Below, one piece after another: positions 46,363 to 57,000 of a stretch of DNA of 64,000 nucleotides. The notes below the pieces were generated by a model that was not told the DNA's origin, ran no database searches, and worked only from the letters and a program-made list of their open reading frames with translations. A program made the translations under genes and the position numbers. This DNA comes from Sarcophilus harrisii (taxonomy: Eukaryota > Chordata > Mammalia > Dasyuromorphia > Dasyuridae): positions 3,019,762-3,083,761 of the forward strand of contig NC_045432.1 of the NCBI RefSeq assembly GCF_902635505.1, given 5' to 3'. Every line of letters begins with the position of its first letter. Position 1 is the first letter of the stretch.

Positions 46363-49300
46363 GTAGGTGATGGGGTAAATGATGGAGGAGTTTAACCCCT
46401 TCCTTAGGGAGACGCCTAGATCTGGGATGGGGGCCAGTGAAAGCCTGGGAAGGAACAAATCCGGATGGGAAGGAAGACACTCTCCCACTCCACTGAAGCT
46501 CAGAAAATTTCCCCAAAGTTTCCTTCAGATTCAAGCATAGAATAAGAGAGGGAAGGGGGGCATTGGGAAGGAGAAGGGGAGAGGGTGATTACAGAATGAG
46601 TCTTGACATTCTCTGCCCTAGGGTCATGCCCCAGAATTAAAGTGAAGTGCAATTCCAAAGAGCCCAGCACTTGCTCCAGGAACCGGGATTGCAGAAGCCC
46701 AGAGAAATGTTGCCTATTAAACTGTGGAAAGCACTGCCTAAGCCCCAGTAATGGTAAGTAATTTCCCTTCCTTTTTTTCTCCAGCTAGTCAGCTCTCAAG
46801 CATTTCTTAAGCCCTTAGAAGACCCAGAGACCTGGGATGAGTATAGGAATGATAGGAAGTTTAGATAAGTGCCTGTCTTCTTGGAGATTTCTGCAGTCAG
46901 TCTACTGGGTAAAACAAAAGCACAGACCCAGAATAAACATCACTGTGAATTCGGGAAATGCCCAGTGCAGTCTAAGAACCAAAAGAGAAGATGGCTCCAG
47001 AACCAGAGAAGACTTCATAGAAGAGATGGTAAGTGATTTGGGCTTTCAAGGACAGGCAGGAATTTAAAAGGAGAAGGAAACAGAGTCTATTTTAGGCAGT
47101 GCCCCCTGCTCTCACTCATGCAGCAGGATGCCTACTTCTGCTAATGAGTCCAGGTGATGGACCCAATCCTCATTGCTCCCATCTTCTTCATTCAAGACCA
47201 CTGGGCTCATGATATGGTGCAGGACTCTTGGACCCTGTGCTGCAAGCTGAGGAAACAAATATGATGAAAAGGAGCTCAGTTAAGGAGGGGAACACTTGCA
47301 TCCTGCCTTTAGCTCTTTCACTGTTTGTTTCTGGGCCACAACCTAGCAATGGAACTTTAAAATCACAAATGTTAACCCCCAAGGGCACCCAGTTGGACCT
47401 GGGACCAAGTGGGTCTCTACATTCACAGGTAAAGGATCCAATAAAATAGTCAGCACTGATAATGTATGGGAATGGGAAGAGGGAGGCTGATGTTAATCCT
47501 CAAACTCTTTTTCTTTTCCCCCCAACTCTCTAATCTCTTTTCAGACCCATGTACTGAGAGTCTCAAAACTAAGCCTTGCTCCAGCCCTTTGAACCGATGG
47601 TACTTCAGCACTACAAAAAATAGATGTGTCCCTCTCAACAGTGGCGTATGTCCTGAAGGCAGAAACAACTTCCAGGCTTTTGATATTTGCAAGAAGACCT
47701 GTTTAGCATTTGGTAAGGCTGTAAAAGGCATTTGTAAAGCATTTGGGAGGCAGTAGTATGGTTTAAGGGAAAGAGCTCCAGACTTTGAGCCAGAAACTCA
47801 GCTCTGATCCTGATTAGTTCCTGGTCACTGTGTGGGATAGTTGTCAGTGGGTCCTTTGGGAAGCAAAGAGGGGCCCCCATTCTCTACTCCTATTAGAGAC
47901 AATGCACAACCCTACTCACTCATGTCCTTTCCCTCAAGGTGTTCATAGATACACAGTCATAGAAACATAGCTGTTTCTTAGATCAGTGGATTCTGACTCA
48001 AAGCCAGAGCTGCCTCCCAGCTTGGGCTGCTGCCAGGCTTAGTTTTGTAAAGGGCTCCAGGAATGGGGAATTCTCAGAGAAGCCAAAGGTGTTGTCCCTT
48101 CTGAGCCCACCTGTACTTCTGAAGGGGATTGTTTGGTGGGAACATCTTGTTTACACAGCAACATTTCACTATTTCTGACAATATCCACTTTGTGGAACCC
48201 AATGCTTCCCACTGAGCAATATGGTCCTTTGCAAAAAACATGTTAATTAGAATAAGATGGAGACTTTAGGTGCAAACAAAGCAAAGGTAGTGAGCTATCT
48301 CCCAAAAAGCAGCTCACCCCCTTCTGTAGAATACGTACATGGGAAATGCTATCTTTTTTTTTTAGAGCAGATGACACTTTGACTCTTGGAGAAGCAGGAG
48401 GATGTCAGCAGTCAGAGATAAGAGAGAGGCAGGAAGTCTTAGAAATTAGAAACTTAGAAACTTGTCCATTCTAGAAATTAGGAACAGTATCAATGACTCC
48501 ATAAACATTTATACCATGACTACTACATTCCAGGACATCAGATAAGTGTTTAGGAGGCCAAAAAGCCAAAAGGCAAGCTCTTGTGTAGTGTTCCCAAATC
48601 TCTTAGTCTAATGGGGGAGATGCCATATCCACAACTCCAGTGAAACATACTACATATAGGAGAAATTAGAAAGTCCACAGAGAGAAGTGCTAGGATTAAG
48701 AGAAAGGCTGCCTTCCAAAAGTGGGATTGATCTGGGATTTGAAGGACAGCAAGGAGCCCAGGAGGAAGAAGGGAGGTGGGAGCAGATCCTGGGTATGGAG
48801 GGACAGCCAGGAAAGTTGTCCAGAGTGGGAAGATGAATGTCCTTGTGTGAGGAACAGCCAAGAGGCCAATAGCACTGGACCAAAGAGTCCATGGGGGCAT
48901 GTCATATAAAGAAGATTGGAAAGGTAGGGGAAGAGATAGGTTCTAAAGGGCTTTGAATTGGCCCAAAGGGAATTGATATTGGTTCCTGGAGGTAACAAGG
49001 AGTCACAGGAGTTTATGGAGTCCAGGGGTGGGAAGGATGGGGGATGACATGATCTGCAAAAGGTGAGCAATGTCAAAAGGATGAAGAATCAGAATGGATC
49101 AATGGCATGTAAATATGTCCATGTGGCCTGAATCATTCAATCCATGATCCAGGGGAGGTTGAGATAAAGCTAGACTTCTAACCTGTGGAGGGGCTGAGAG
49201 GAGGGGGTCTGGGTCCTCGAGGACAGAGCTCTTGGAGATGAGGAGTCTGTACTTCCTTCTAGGATATGAATTGCCAGTAAATTTCTTTGAACTGAATCCT

Positions 49301-49377
49301 TCTTTTTTCTTCTAGGACATGGAGAGCCAGCAAAACAATATAAGTTGGGAAACAAACCATTCACTGTGATGGCTTAG
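46266..49377 (+). CDS. EPPIN/WFDC6-like secreted WAP-Kunitz protein, 4 coding exons
   Basis: The coding exons are 46266-46362, 46622-46753, 47545-47712 and 49316-49377, giving 459 nt and 152 residues. All three introns (259, 791 and 1603 bp) are GT-AG and phase 1, the usual arrangement for shuffled WAP and Kunitz exons. Seen directly: a hydrophobic leader (about residues 5-16), a WAP domain (residues 35-71) with 8 cysteines spaced 6-7-5-5-0-3-3, a Kunitz domain (79-129) with 6 cysteines spaced 8-15-7-12-3, and a 20-residue polar tail. The WAP spacing equals that of human EPPIN as I recall it, and the domain order leader-WAP-Kunitz-tail is that of EPPIN and WFDC6. Family knowledge: such proteins are secreted protease inhibitors or antimicrobials of the reproductive tract, in the WFDC cluster. 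N-glycosylation sequons occur at N21 (NAS) and N32 (NWS, formed across the first splice). Alternatives are WFDC6, or a relative of the marsupial Kunitz milk protein ELP. Orthology is inferred; the gene structure is strong. Confidence 0.86.
46622..46753 (+). CDS. Exon 2: WAP four-disulfide core domain
   Basis: The acceptor is CCCTAG and the donor GTAAGT. The exon encodes residues 34-76, which hold all eight WAP cysteines (C35, C42, C50, C56, C62, C63, C67, C71), including the diagnostic CC pair and the CGKHC end. The domain is complete and the cysteine count is intact, so the fold should be kept. It is rich in Lys/Arg, as in antimicrobial WAP proteins. The exon is 132 nt and phase 1 at both ends. 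Confidence 0.85.
47545..47712 (+). CDS. Exon 3: Kunitz-type domain with unusual P1 loop
   Basis: The acceptor is a pyrimidine tract ending TTTTCAG and the donor is GTAAGG. The exon encodes residues 78-132. Its cysteines C79, C88, C104, C112, C125 and C129 match the BPTI spacing exactly, and the family residues Arg94 (BPTI R20), Gly110 (G36) and NNF at 117-119 are present. The reactive-site loop departs from the family: P1 is Ser89, the near-invariant Gly two residues before C88 is Lys86, and Gly37 of BPTI is Val111. A potent trypsin inhibitor is therefore unlikely; another target or a scaffold role is possible. Confidence 0.85.
48480..49095 (+). repeat. Ancient interspersed repeat within intron 3
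   Basis: The order TTAGTCTAATGGGGGAGATG, GGGATTTGAAGGACAGCAAG, AGGAACAGCCAAGAGGCCAA, GGTAGGGGAAGAGATAGG, and GGGCTTTGAATTGGCCCAAA is that of a widespread old marsupial repeat. Overlapping minus frames of 80-126 codons here are its shadow. Confidence 0.5.
49316..49377 (+). CDS. Exon 4: C-terminal tail and stop
   Basis: The acceptor follows a long pyrimidine tract (TTTTTTCTTCTAG). The exon completes Gly133, then encodes 19 residues, polar and Lys-rich at first and ending FTVMA, followed by TAG. It has no cysteine and no membrane span. A separate short tail exon after a Kunitz exon is the arrangement of EPPIN-type genes. The assignment rests on frame, splice site and a polyadenylation signal 590 bp further on. 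Confidence 0.75.
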
Positions 49378-49992
49378 GCAAATGTGCCCCTCTGAAATGT
49401 TTCAAAAATCTCCCTGCTTCAGAGAATAGAGCATCTCACAGCTACCGGGCACCTTGGGCATCATCTCCTCTCCTGACTACTTCTCCAGAATCTCCTCCCC
49501 AACACCCCATTGCAAGCAGGTCTCCAGCCTCTGCTTAAAGGACTCCAGAGATGGGGAACTCACTCCCTTCTAAGGCTACCCATTCCAGTCTTGCATATAA
49601 AGAAGTTTGATCACATACACAAAGTCCCCCAGAAAGTCAGCCCCAAACCACAGATTAGATTCCCTCATATCCTGACACTTCTTACATGTGTGAGCCTTGG
49701 CCAGGCATTTCCCCTTTACTAGTTTTACTTTTCTCATCTATTGTGTGAGAGGTAAAGTTGGGGGACTCTGAGAAAGGTGGATCTCACATTGTGAGCAGAT
49801 ACGGTGAAATGACTTGTCAGGGTCACACAGCTAAGGAGTGAGGGAGAAATGAACCCCATACTGCTCGGTACCTAGATAATGCTCTTTCCTCTATACTATG
49901 TTACCTTTCTTGAGTCCTTTAAGAATTATGTTTTTCCTAGGTTGAAGTACTCTTTTTTTCCTGTGAATAAAGCATTTTAAAATGAAACCTTG
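49378..49992 (+). other. 3' UTR of the WAP-Kunitz gene
   Basis: This stretch runs from the stop codon to just past an AATAAA. It carries two old repeat relics: an L3/CR1-like piece around 49455-49620 (CTCTGCTTAAAGGACTCCAG) and a MIR-like piece around 49735-49915 (GACTTGTCAGGGTCACACAG). No long open frame is expected or seen. The exact cleavage site is inferred. Confidence 0.6.
49966..49971 (+). terminator. Polyadenylation signal AATAAA
   Basis: A canonical AATAAA lies 589 bp after the stop codon of the WAP-Kunitz gene, with T/GT-rich sequence (TTGATTCTTTGTTGTC) about 20-40 bp downstream, as expected of a cleavage region. Confidence 0.65.
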
Positions 49993-50394
49993 AATCTTGA
50001 TTCTTTGTTGTCATGTAAAGAAAAAAGAGAATGGGCACTACGGCAAGTGATACCCAAGATGGGTGAGGAAAATGGAACAGGGGCAGGGAGAACAAAATCC
50101 ATTTCTCTCTTTTAGTACAGAAAATGACCTGATGTCCAATAGGCTCAAGTACTTTTTGCATCCTAATCTAGGGACCTCCCTCATGTAATCCTGTTGTGAC
50201 TTTACTCCTCCACTTTCAGGATTCTCTTGCTTCATTCCCTTCTCTTTTAAGTAGCATCCTGGGATATTTTCCCTCTAGCTGGCCTGATTTGAACCTGAAA
50301 GTCAGCAGTCTTGAACCAAGAGAAAAGCACCAAGTTTGGAAACTTCCATTCTTCAGGCTAGCCCATGATTGATTTCTGGGTATGTTGATGGATG

Positions 50395-51515
50395 AAGATA
50401 TCCTAACAAGGATTGGGGATCCCCAGACCAGTGTCTCAGATTTTGTGAAAGAATTCACAGTCTCAGTCTGCAAGCAAGGTTTTTGGCAAAATGGGTTTAT
50501 TTCACTGAGAAACTCTCAGTGGGGCTCTTCCTGATTAGGAAGATAGCAAAGGTTGGGATACAAAGTCTTGATTATATTTAGGTTTCTATGGTTTGTTGGG
50601 GCTAGGGAGCCATCTCCAGATGAATCGAGGGACTAATTTCCAGGTCAATAATGGGTGGTAATTATGCCTCAGGCCAATATCTACAAATGATTTGTAGGTG
50701 GGGATTATTGTGGGAATTTCCCCTGGGAATCAATTAGGAGGGTGAAGATGTTCCCAGAGGTTGGGAGGGGTTGAGATTTAGGGTTTTTCCAACACAGGTC
50801 CACCCACCCTCCCAAAAATCAGGGGTACACAATTTTTATTACGTCAGGTAAAAAGGTAAGACAAAGCAGTTGTGAACTTTTGGGTGAGCTCTAAAGCTTC
50901 CCACTGCCATTTGTCTGTACTATAAATTCCCATTACTTCTAGAATTCTTAGATGTTTTAGAATTCCTTTTAAAATACTTTCCCTAGAAGTATAAAAAAGA
51001 GAAGGCTGTAATAAGGAAAGGAATCCAGAAGGAGGGTCATTCTTGTAGCCCCTTTAATGATGGTAACCCTACCAGAACTGAGTTGAATCTTACATTCACT
51101 GATAGTCTATTCCTTCTGATATTCATGGGCCATTAGAGTAGGGAGCCTTATGGGTGGAGCAGAGAAATGTAGTGAGCTCCCTGGGTGAAAGAAAAAAGAT
51201 AAGAATGTAGCAAACTTCATCTCCTTCAAGGTTTTTCTGGGACTAGTTACAGATCTCTCCCACAAAAGAGGATGATTGTTGCCCTCTGATTCTGTAACTG
51301 AAAAAGCAAGTTTTTCTGATGTGGGGAGCCTTGTGGGTGGAGGAGGAAAATGTAGTGAGCTCCATGTGTGAAAGAAAAAGGACAAGGATGTAGCAAACTT
51401 TATCTCATTCAAGGTTTTTCTGGGACTATTTAAAGATCCTCCCCACCTTCCCATCCCCAAGAGGCTGACTGCTGCCCCGACTCTGTAACTGAGAAAGTCA
51501 GTATTTTCTGGCATT
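50395..51515 (-). mobile_element. Candidate LTR (minus) with duplicated U3 block
   Basis: On the minus strand AATAAACCC (50497-50505) is followed by a U5-like stretch. Upstream lies a large block containing two direct repeats of about 180 bp (51135-51320, 51323-51500), reminiscent of duplicated LTR enhancers. No target duplication was found, so the ends are uncertain. Confidence 0.4.
51135..51500. repeat. Tandem duplication of about 180 bp, two copies
   Basis: Copy 1 starts GGGAGCCTTATGGGTGGAG and copy 2 GGGAGCCTTGTGGGTGGAG. Both contain TTCAAGGTTTTTCTGGGACT and a TCTGTAACTGA end. The minus frame 51107-51514 reads through both, giving a repeated SPRKTL...IKFAT/MKFAT pattern; this is a by-product of the duplication. 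Confidence 0.8.
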
Positions 51516-51917
51516 TAGGATCCCTCTTGCCCCTATACCTTTTGTTTGAACAATATCAGTTCAGTCATCTTATTGGCGTGTAACTGATTTATTAGGGTCA
51601 AGAAAATTTTTTACGTGTTAGAAATCACGAAATCATTCTGCTCTCTGGGAGTAAGAACCATGTTTGGACTCCATGGAGTCTGCAGCACAATAATGAGTGC
51701 CCATGATTTAGTAATATCCCCCTTTTCCCAGCTGAGACACTGAGTAGGGGTGGTTCAAGTGAAAAATCAGAAGTCTGGAGAAAATCCATGCCAAAGGTAT
51801 TCAGTATCATGGGGTCATCCAATTCCACCCTCTTTTTGCTTGATCTGAGTTTGGACCTTATGTGCCGCTGCTTCAAGGAATTAAAGTCAGGATTACAGAA
51901 GACCTAGCAACTACAGA

Positions 51918-52075
51918 AAGAAACAGAGACAGAGAAACAGAGGAGAGAGACAGACAGGTAACGAAAGAGAGACAGAAACAGAGACAGAAACAGAGACAGA
52001 AAGACACAGAGAAAGACAATGATAGGGAGAGAAAAAAAAAGAAAAGGCTCGAATAACAGACAGAGAAAGAGAGAG
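51918..52075 (+). repeat. Purine-rich ACAGAG/GAAAC minisatellite
   Basis: Imperfect units such as AGAGACAGAAAC recur along an almost all-purine-plus-C strand. Frames on both strands (51862-52056 and 51873-52094) result from the absence of stops in this composition. Confidence 0.8.
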
Positions 52076-52356
52076 TTTGTAATACAATATTCAAAATGAC
52101 AAAAGATATGAACTTATTGCTACAAATTATTTACTGTATAATTAGCTATAAAGCTAAGTATAATTCTATAAGGGGAAAATGGATCATTATTTTGGAATGG
52201 AGGATACATTGATGTCATTTTTTAAAACTCAGAGCTGACTAGGAACTTTTGAACCCAAACTGACCATCAAGAAAAACCTAGAAAGGTAAATGTATTTGAG
52301 TTATTGGAAAGGATTTCATTATATGATAATGTGTAATATTCTTCTCTAAAATATAA

Positions 52357-52804
52357 TATTTTCTGGGAGCAGGTTTCTTCTTCTGGGAGCAGTCTTCATT
52401 TCAGTTCAGTGTAATCACCCCAAATGCAGCCAGCAGTTAAAGTCCAAATCCTTGATTGTCTCCTTTTAAGTCTTGTCTCTTTTCCTGGGGCCGCATTAGC
52501 TTTCTTAGAGGCCTTCTGTAGTCTTGGTTCTGAGAACTTGAGCTCTGGCTTCTGAATCTGCCAGATGCCAAAGGTTTCTGCTTCAGTCTCCAGCCAGCAC
52601 AAAGGTGGAAGATGGAATGAATCTGTCTCCTCCTCCAAGACCTTCTAGTGGGCTTGTCCTTCTTGGCCCCGACAGCTCCTCCTTATATATCCTCTCTTAA
52701 AGGTATAAATCTTGTGGAATTATAGTAAGTAGTAAGTACATGTAAATTAGAGAATCATTATCTCATCAATTCCACTGACTTGGCATCTTGTAAGAATCCT
52801 AACA
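52357..52804 (-). mobile_element. Solo LTR, ERV2-like family 'A' (minus)
   Basis: On the minus strand it starts TGTTAGGATTC (right end 52804), has a TATA box (GGATATATAAGG), a CTCCAGCCAGCACAAAGG block on the + strand shared with 60144-60824, and ends near CCCAGAAAA. The flanks ATAATG and ATAATA are a near-matching 6-bp pair. Decayed. Confidence 0.65.
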
Positions 52805-53020
52805 ATAATGCTAACATTTAAATATTAGGGAAACAAATATGTCTCTTCAGAACCATTATGTCTTAAAAGATCTATGGATCTTAGGTTTTTTAATGTGTTC
52901 CTGAGGGATGACTTAATTCCATTCTGATGGCTATGTAAGTGTAGAAAAGGGAAGTAATTTCCTTTTTATCATTCTCATGTTTGGATAGTTTATATACATG
53001 GAGGAAAGGGGACAAAAACA

Positions 53021-53421
53021 TGTGAAGATCGCGTATTTTAAAATCAGTAGGAGTCCGGAGTTCAGGTTAAGGGAAAATCGTCAGTCTTTATTCTCAGTGA
53101 AGAAGGATCGGAGGTAGAAGAGAATTGGCTATAGCAATGTGTGCAGCTGAGTCAAGAAGCTAGCTAGACCTGCAGCCACACGACCAGCAGCCAGGAGAAT
53201 GGACTCCAGCCCCAATCTCTCCCAGCTTCTCTTCCTGTTCCTCTCTTTGCCTCCACCCACCAAAATTGTCATTTCCTGTACAACACATCAGGACTTGCAC
53301 AGAGAGTGGGCAGGGACCATTCTTTATCCAATCATGTATATTAATAGAGTATAGTCCAATTACTATTTAGCCTCATGTACTTGGGACCTCAGTGCATCAA
53401 CTCAAGCCTCAGCCCATTACA
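53021..53421 (-). mobile_element. Solo LTR, class II type, 6-bp TSD
   Basis: A 401-bp TG...CA unit (on the + strand TGTGAAGATC to CCATTACA) is flanked by AAAACA at 53015-53020 and 53422-53427. On the minus strand a poly-A signal GAATAAAG lies about 70 bp before the end. It is a different family from 'A'. Confidence 0.78.
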
Positions 53422-53662
53422 AAAACAGGTATCAGATAAACTCTATTCTTGTCTAAAAGATTTAAAGACAGGATAAAAACACAGGTTATATTTAAGTACA
53501 TTAAATAACAGAAAAAAAAAAGTGGGAATGGGTGGGGAAGGAGAACTTGTCAAGGGTAATGACAGGGAAATCATATCAATAAGTAACATAAAACTTCAAT
53601 CATAGATAGATTAAAAGAAGAGGGGGGAAATAAAGATAGAAAAAATAAAAGGGATGAGGAGG

Positions 53663-54085
53663 TGTTGGAGTCCAGCTCCTGTAGTGAGATGAAGAGTGTG
53701 ATAATCAGGAGACCAGGTGAAAGAACTCAGTTAGAACCCTTCAATTTTTATTGATCAGGACCACAAAAATATATATACCGTAAATGCTTATAGGTTTGAA
53801 AAAAGTACACTCTATTAAAATTCTTTTAGCCTAACAAAATCTACTATGCTGTAAATGATTAAAGCCCCTTAAGTCCTGAATCTTGATTACTTAGAGATGT
53901 AAATAGTTGTGATATGCATCAGTATAAAATTTATTATACCATTATCTCAGGTATCTTTCTCCCAAATACTTTTAGCCTCCTTCCTGTCCTAAGATCAAAC
54001 GTTTATCTTTAGTCTGTTGAGTAGTGTTTGCATTTTGTTCACTCACTAGAATCCCAATTTATAGTATTACCAAGCATGTCTCTGA
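53663..54085 (-). mobile_element. Probable solo LTR (minus)
   Basis: On the minus strand AATAAAAATTG near 53745 is followed by a U5-like stretch ending AGTCCAACA at 53663. The upstream body is AT-rich. The far end and target duplication were not resolved. Confidence 0.5.
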
Positions 54086-54099
54086 TATTAAAAAAGAAA

Positions 54100-57000
54100 A
54101 GAGAGGGGTGAAGCCAAGATGGTGGAGAAGACACATGCATCATTCTAAGTTCCCCTTCTACCCTCACTACTAATTACCAAATTCAGCCTCAGAAATAGTG
54201 TTTGACTGGCAAAATCCACAAATACTGGGAGTACAACAAATTACCAGCTGAGAATAATCTGGAAAAGGTTTGTCCTGGTGGGTGGGAGCGGGCCAGTAGG
54301 GCAGTCAGGGAGGCAGAACCAGAGGCTAGCACACTAAGTGGAGCAGGGTAGGGGCAGTCTGTGTGTGTGGGGGGGAGAGAAATGGAGATTTTGCACAGAG
54401 GACTCTACCAGAGCTTGACTACTCTGCTTTGGTTGCAAAGCAATGGATCAGTAGAGAAGTTACACAAATGCCAAAGGTAGAGTGTACTTCAAAAAATGCC
54501 AGAATTTAACAGGACCTGGCTACACCCACCCAGCACCAGAAGTGACTCAGCATGGACCACAGCAAGCTGTGCAGCCAGATTCTACAGCATGGGGTTTTTT
54601 CCCAGGGCACCCACAAAACTGTACAGCAGAGGAGGGTCTACTGAAGCAACTCCAAATCTGCACAGGGTGAGGGGGCTCTGCCTGGGGCAGTAGAATTTCT
54701 GCAGCATGGCCGAGCTTTCCAAGGCAGAGACACTTCCACTGTGGGGCTCTTCCCAGGGTGCTTCAGCAGTTTGGCTGCTCTTTGCAGCCCATTTACAGGA
54801 CAGCTACTGTTCATCTATCTATCCCTGTCTGTAGAGGAAGCTGGAAACTTCCTTGCCCTGAAGGCAGACCCTAAAGGCTTTTTAAAAAATGAGTAAAAAA
54901 GCCAAGTGAACTCTAAGCATTGATAGCTTCTATACAGAAAGAGAGAAGAGGATACTAATATCAACCCCAAGGACACTAATAGCAGACAGTCTCCAGACAA
55001 AACCACAAAGGGGGGTATAATCTGGTCTCCATCACAAAGGCCCTCCTAGAAGAAATTATAAAATATCTTAAAAGAGAGCTAGAAGAAAAATGTAATAAGG
55101 AAAGAGAAGTTCTGCAAGAGAGTATGGAGATTCCATATAACTCACTAAAAGAAAAATTTGATAAACTGGAAAAGGAAAACAACATTCTGAAATGTGAATT
55201 GGAAAAGGTAAAGAACTCCCAGGGAAATAGAATTTGTGAATTGGAAAAGATAAGAAATTCCTAGGAAAGTAGGATTTGTGAATTGAAAAAAAGAAAATAA
55301 CTCAGTAAAAAAAATAGTGAATTGGAAAAAAATTCCATAGAGCAAAACAACTCATTTAAGAACTTAATTGGACGTATACAAAAAGAAGTAAAAAAAAAAG
55401 CTAATAAAAAAAACAACTCATTAAAAACCAGAACTAAACAAATAGAAATTAATGATTTGTGGAGATATCAAGAATCAGTCAAGCAAAACCAAAAAAAAGC
55501 TAAATATTTACTTGGACAAACAACAGACGTGGAAAATAGATCTAGGAGAGATAATCTGAGGATTATGGGACTTCCTGAAAATTATGATGAAAAAAGAGCC
55601 TAGACTGTATTTTATAGGAAATCATCAAAGAGAACTGCCCAGATGTAATAGAATCAGAAGGTAAAATAGGCATTGAAAGAATTCATTGAACACCTTCTGA
55701 AAGAGACCCTAAAATAAAAACTCCAAGGAATATTGTGGCCAAATTTCAGAACTATCAGATTAAGAAAAAAATGTTGTAAGCAGCCAGGAAAAAAAATTCA
55801 AATACTGAGGAGTCACAATAAGAATCACTCAGGATCTAGCTGCTTCCACACTAAAGGATCAAAGGGCTTGGAATCTGATATTCTGCAAGGCAAAATAATT
55901 TGGAATGCAGTCAAGAAGAAACTACCCAGCTAAACTGAGCATTTTCTTCCAGGGAAGAAGATGGATATTTAATGAAAAAGGTGAATTCCATTTGTTTCTA
56001 AGGAAAAAGCCAGAACTAAACAAAAAATTTGATCTCCAACCATAGGACTCAAGAGATGCAGAAAAGGTAAAAGGAACTCTTGGGAACTGTATTTCTGTTG
56101 TAGATATACAAAAAGACTACATGTATAATTTGATTTTACTGATATAACATTAAAAAAAGGGAAGTAGAAATGGAAAAGGGATGTCAGAAAAGGGCTGGAA
56201 AGGGGGTATAAAAAGAGGGAACTTACATCCCATGAAGAGGCAAAAGAAACCTATCACATCTGAATTGAATTTAGGGAGGGGTAGAAACATTGTGTGAATC
56301 TTACTCTCATCAGATCTGGCTCAAAGAGAAAATAATAGACATGTTTGGTTTACAGAGAAACTTCTCTCATGTCATTAAAAAGTGGGAGAGGAAAGGGGAA
56401 AGGAAAAGAGTAATAAGGGAAAGGTATAAGAAAGGGGAAGGGACTCAAAGTGGGTGGAGTGATTCTAAAGAGGGAGAGCTGTGTGAGGCAAGTGGTGCCC
56501 ATAAAGTTTAATACTGGGAAAGGAGGTAAAGGGGGAAAGAAAAGAAAAGCATAATCTGGGGATAATAAAATGGCAAGAAATACAGAATAAGTAATTTTAA
56601 CCATAAATGGGAATAGGATGAACTCTCCCATAAAGCAGAGGCAGAGAGCAGGCTGGATCAAAAGTCAGAACTGTACAATATGTTATTTGCAGGAAACATA
56701 TTTAAAGCAGGGAGATACATACAGAGTAAAGGTAAAAGGCTGGAGCAAAATCTATTATGATTCAGGTGAAGTCAAAAAAGCAGGGGTAGCCATCCTTATC
56801 TCAGATCAAGCAAAAGCAAAAACTGATCTAATTGAAAGAGATAAGGAAGGAAACTATTTTGCTAAAGGGTAGCATGGACATGAAGCAATATCAATACTAA
56901 ACACATATGCACCAAATGGTATAGCATCTAACTTCCTAAAGGAGAAGTTAAGAGAGTTGCAAGAAGAAATAGGCAGCAAAACTATAATAAAGGGAGATCT

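Noticed and set aside
47228-47449. A + frame of 73 codons between exons 2 and 3 as an extra exon
   Set aside because: It has no WAP or Kunitz cysteines and no fitting phase 1 splice pair; the flanking exons already join in frame.
48550-49076. Overlapping minus frames of 80-126 codons in intron 3
   Set aside because: They are antisense of an old interspersed repeat and have no domain or splice support.
51107-51514. A minus frame with an apparent internal protein repeat
   Set aside because: The repeat is a DNA tandem duplication in a candidate LTR, not a repeat protein.
51862-52056. A charged RDRETEERDRQ-type + frame
   Set aside because: It is translated minisatellite; the opposite strand is also open for the same reason.
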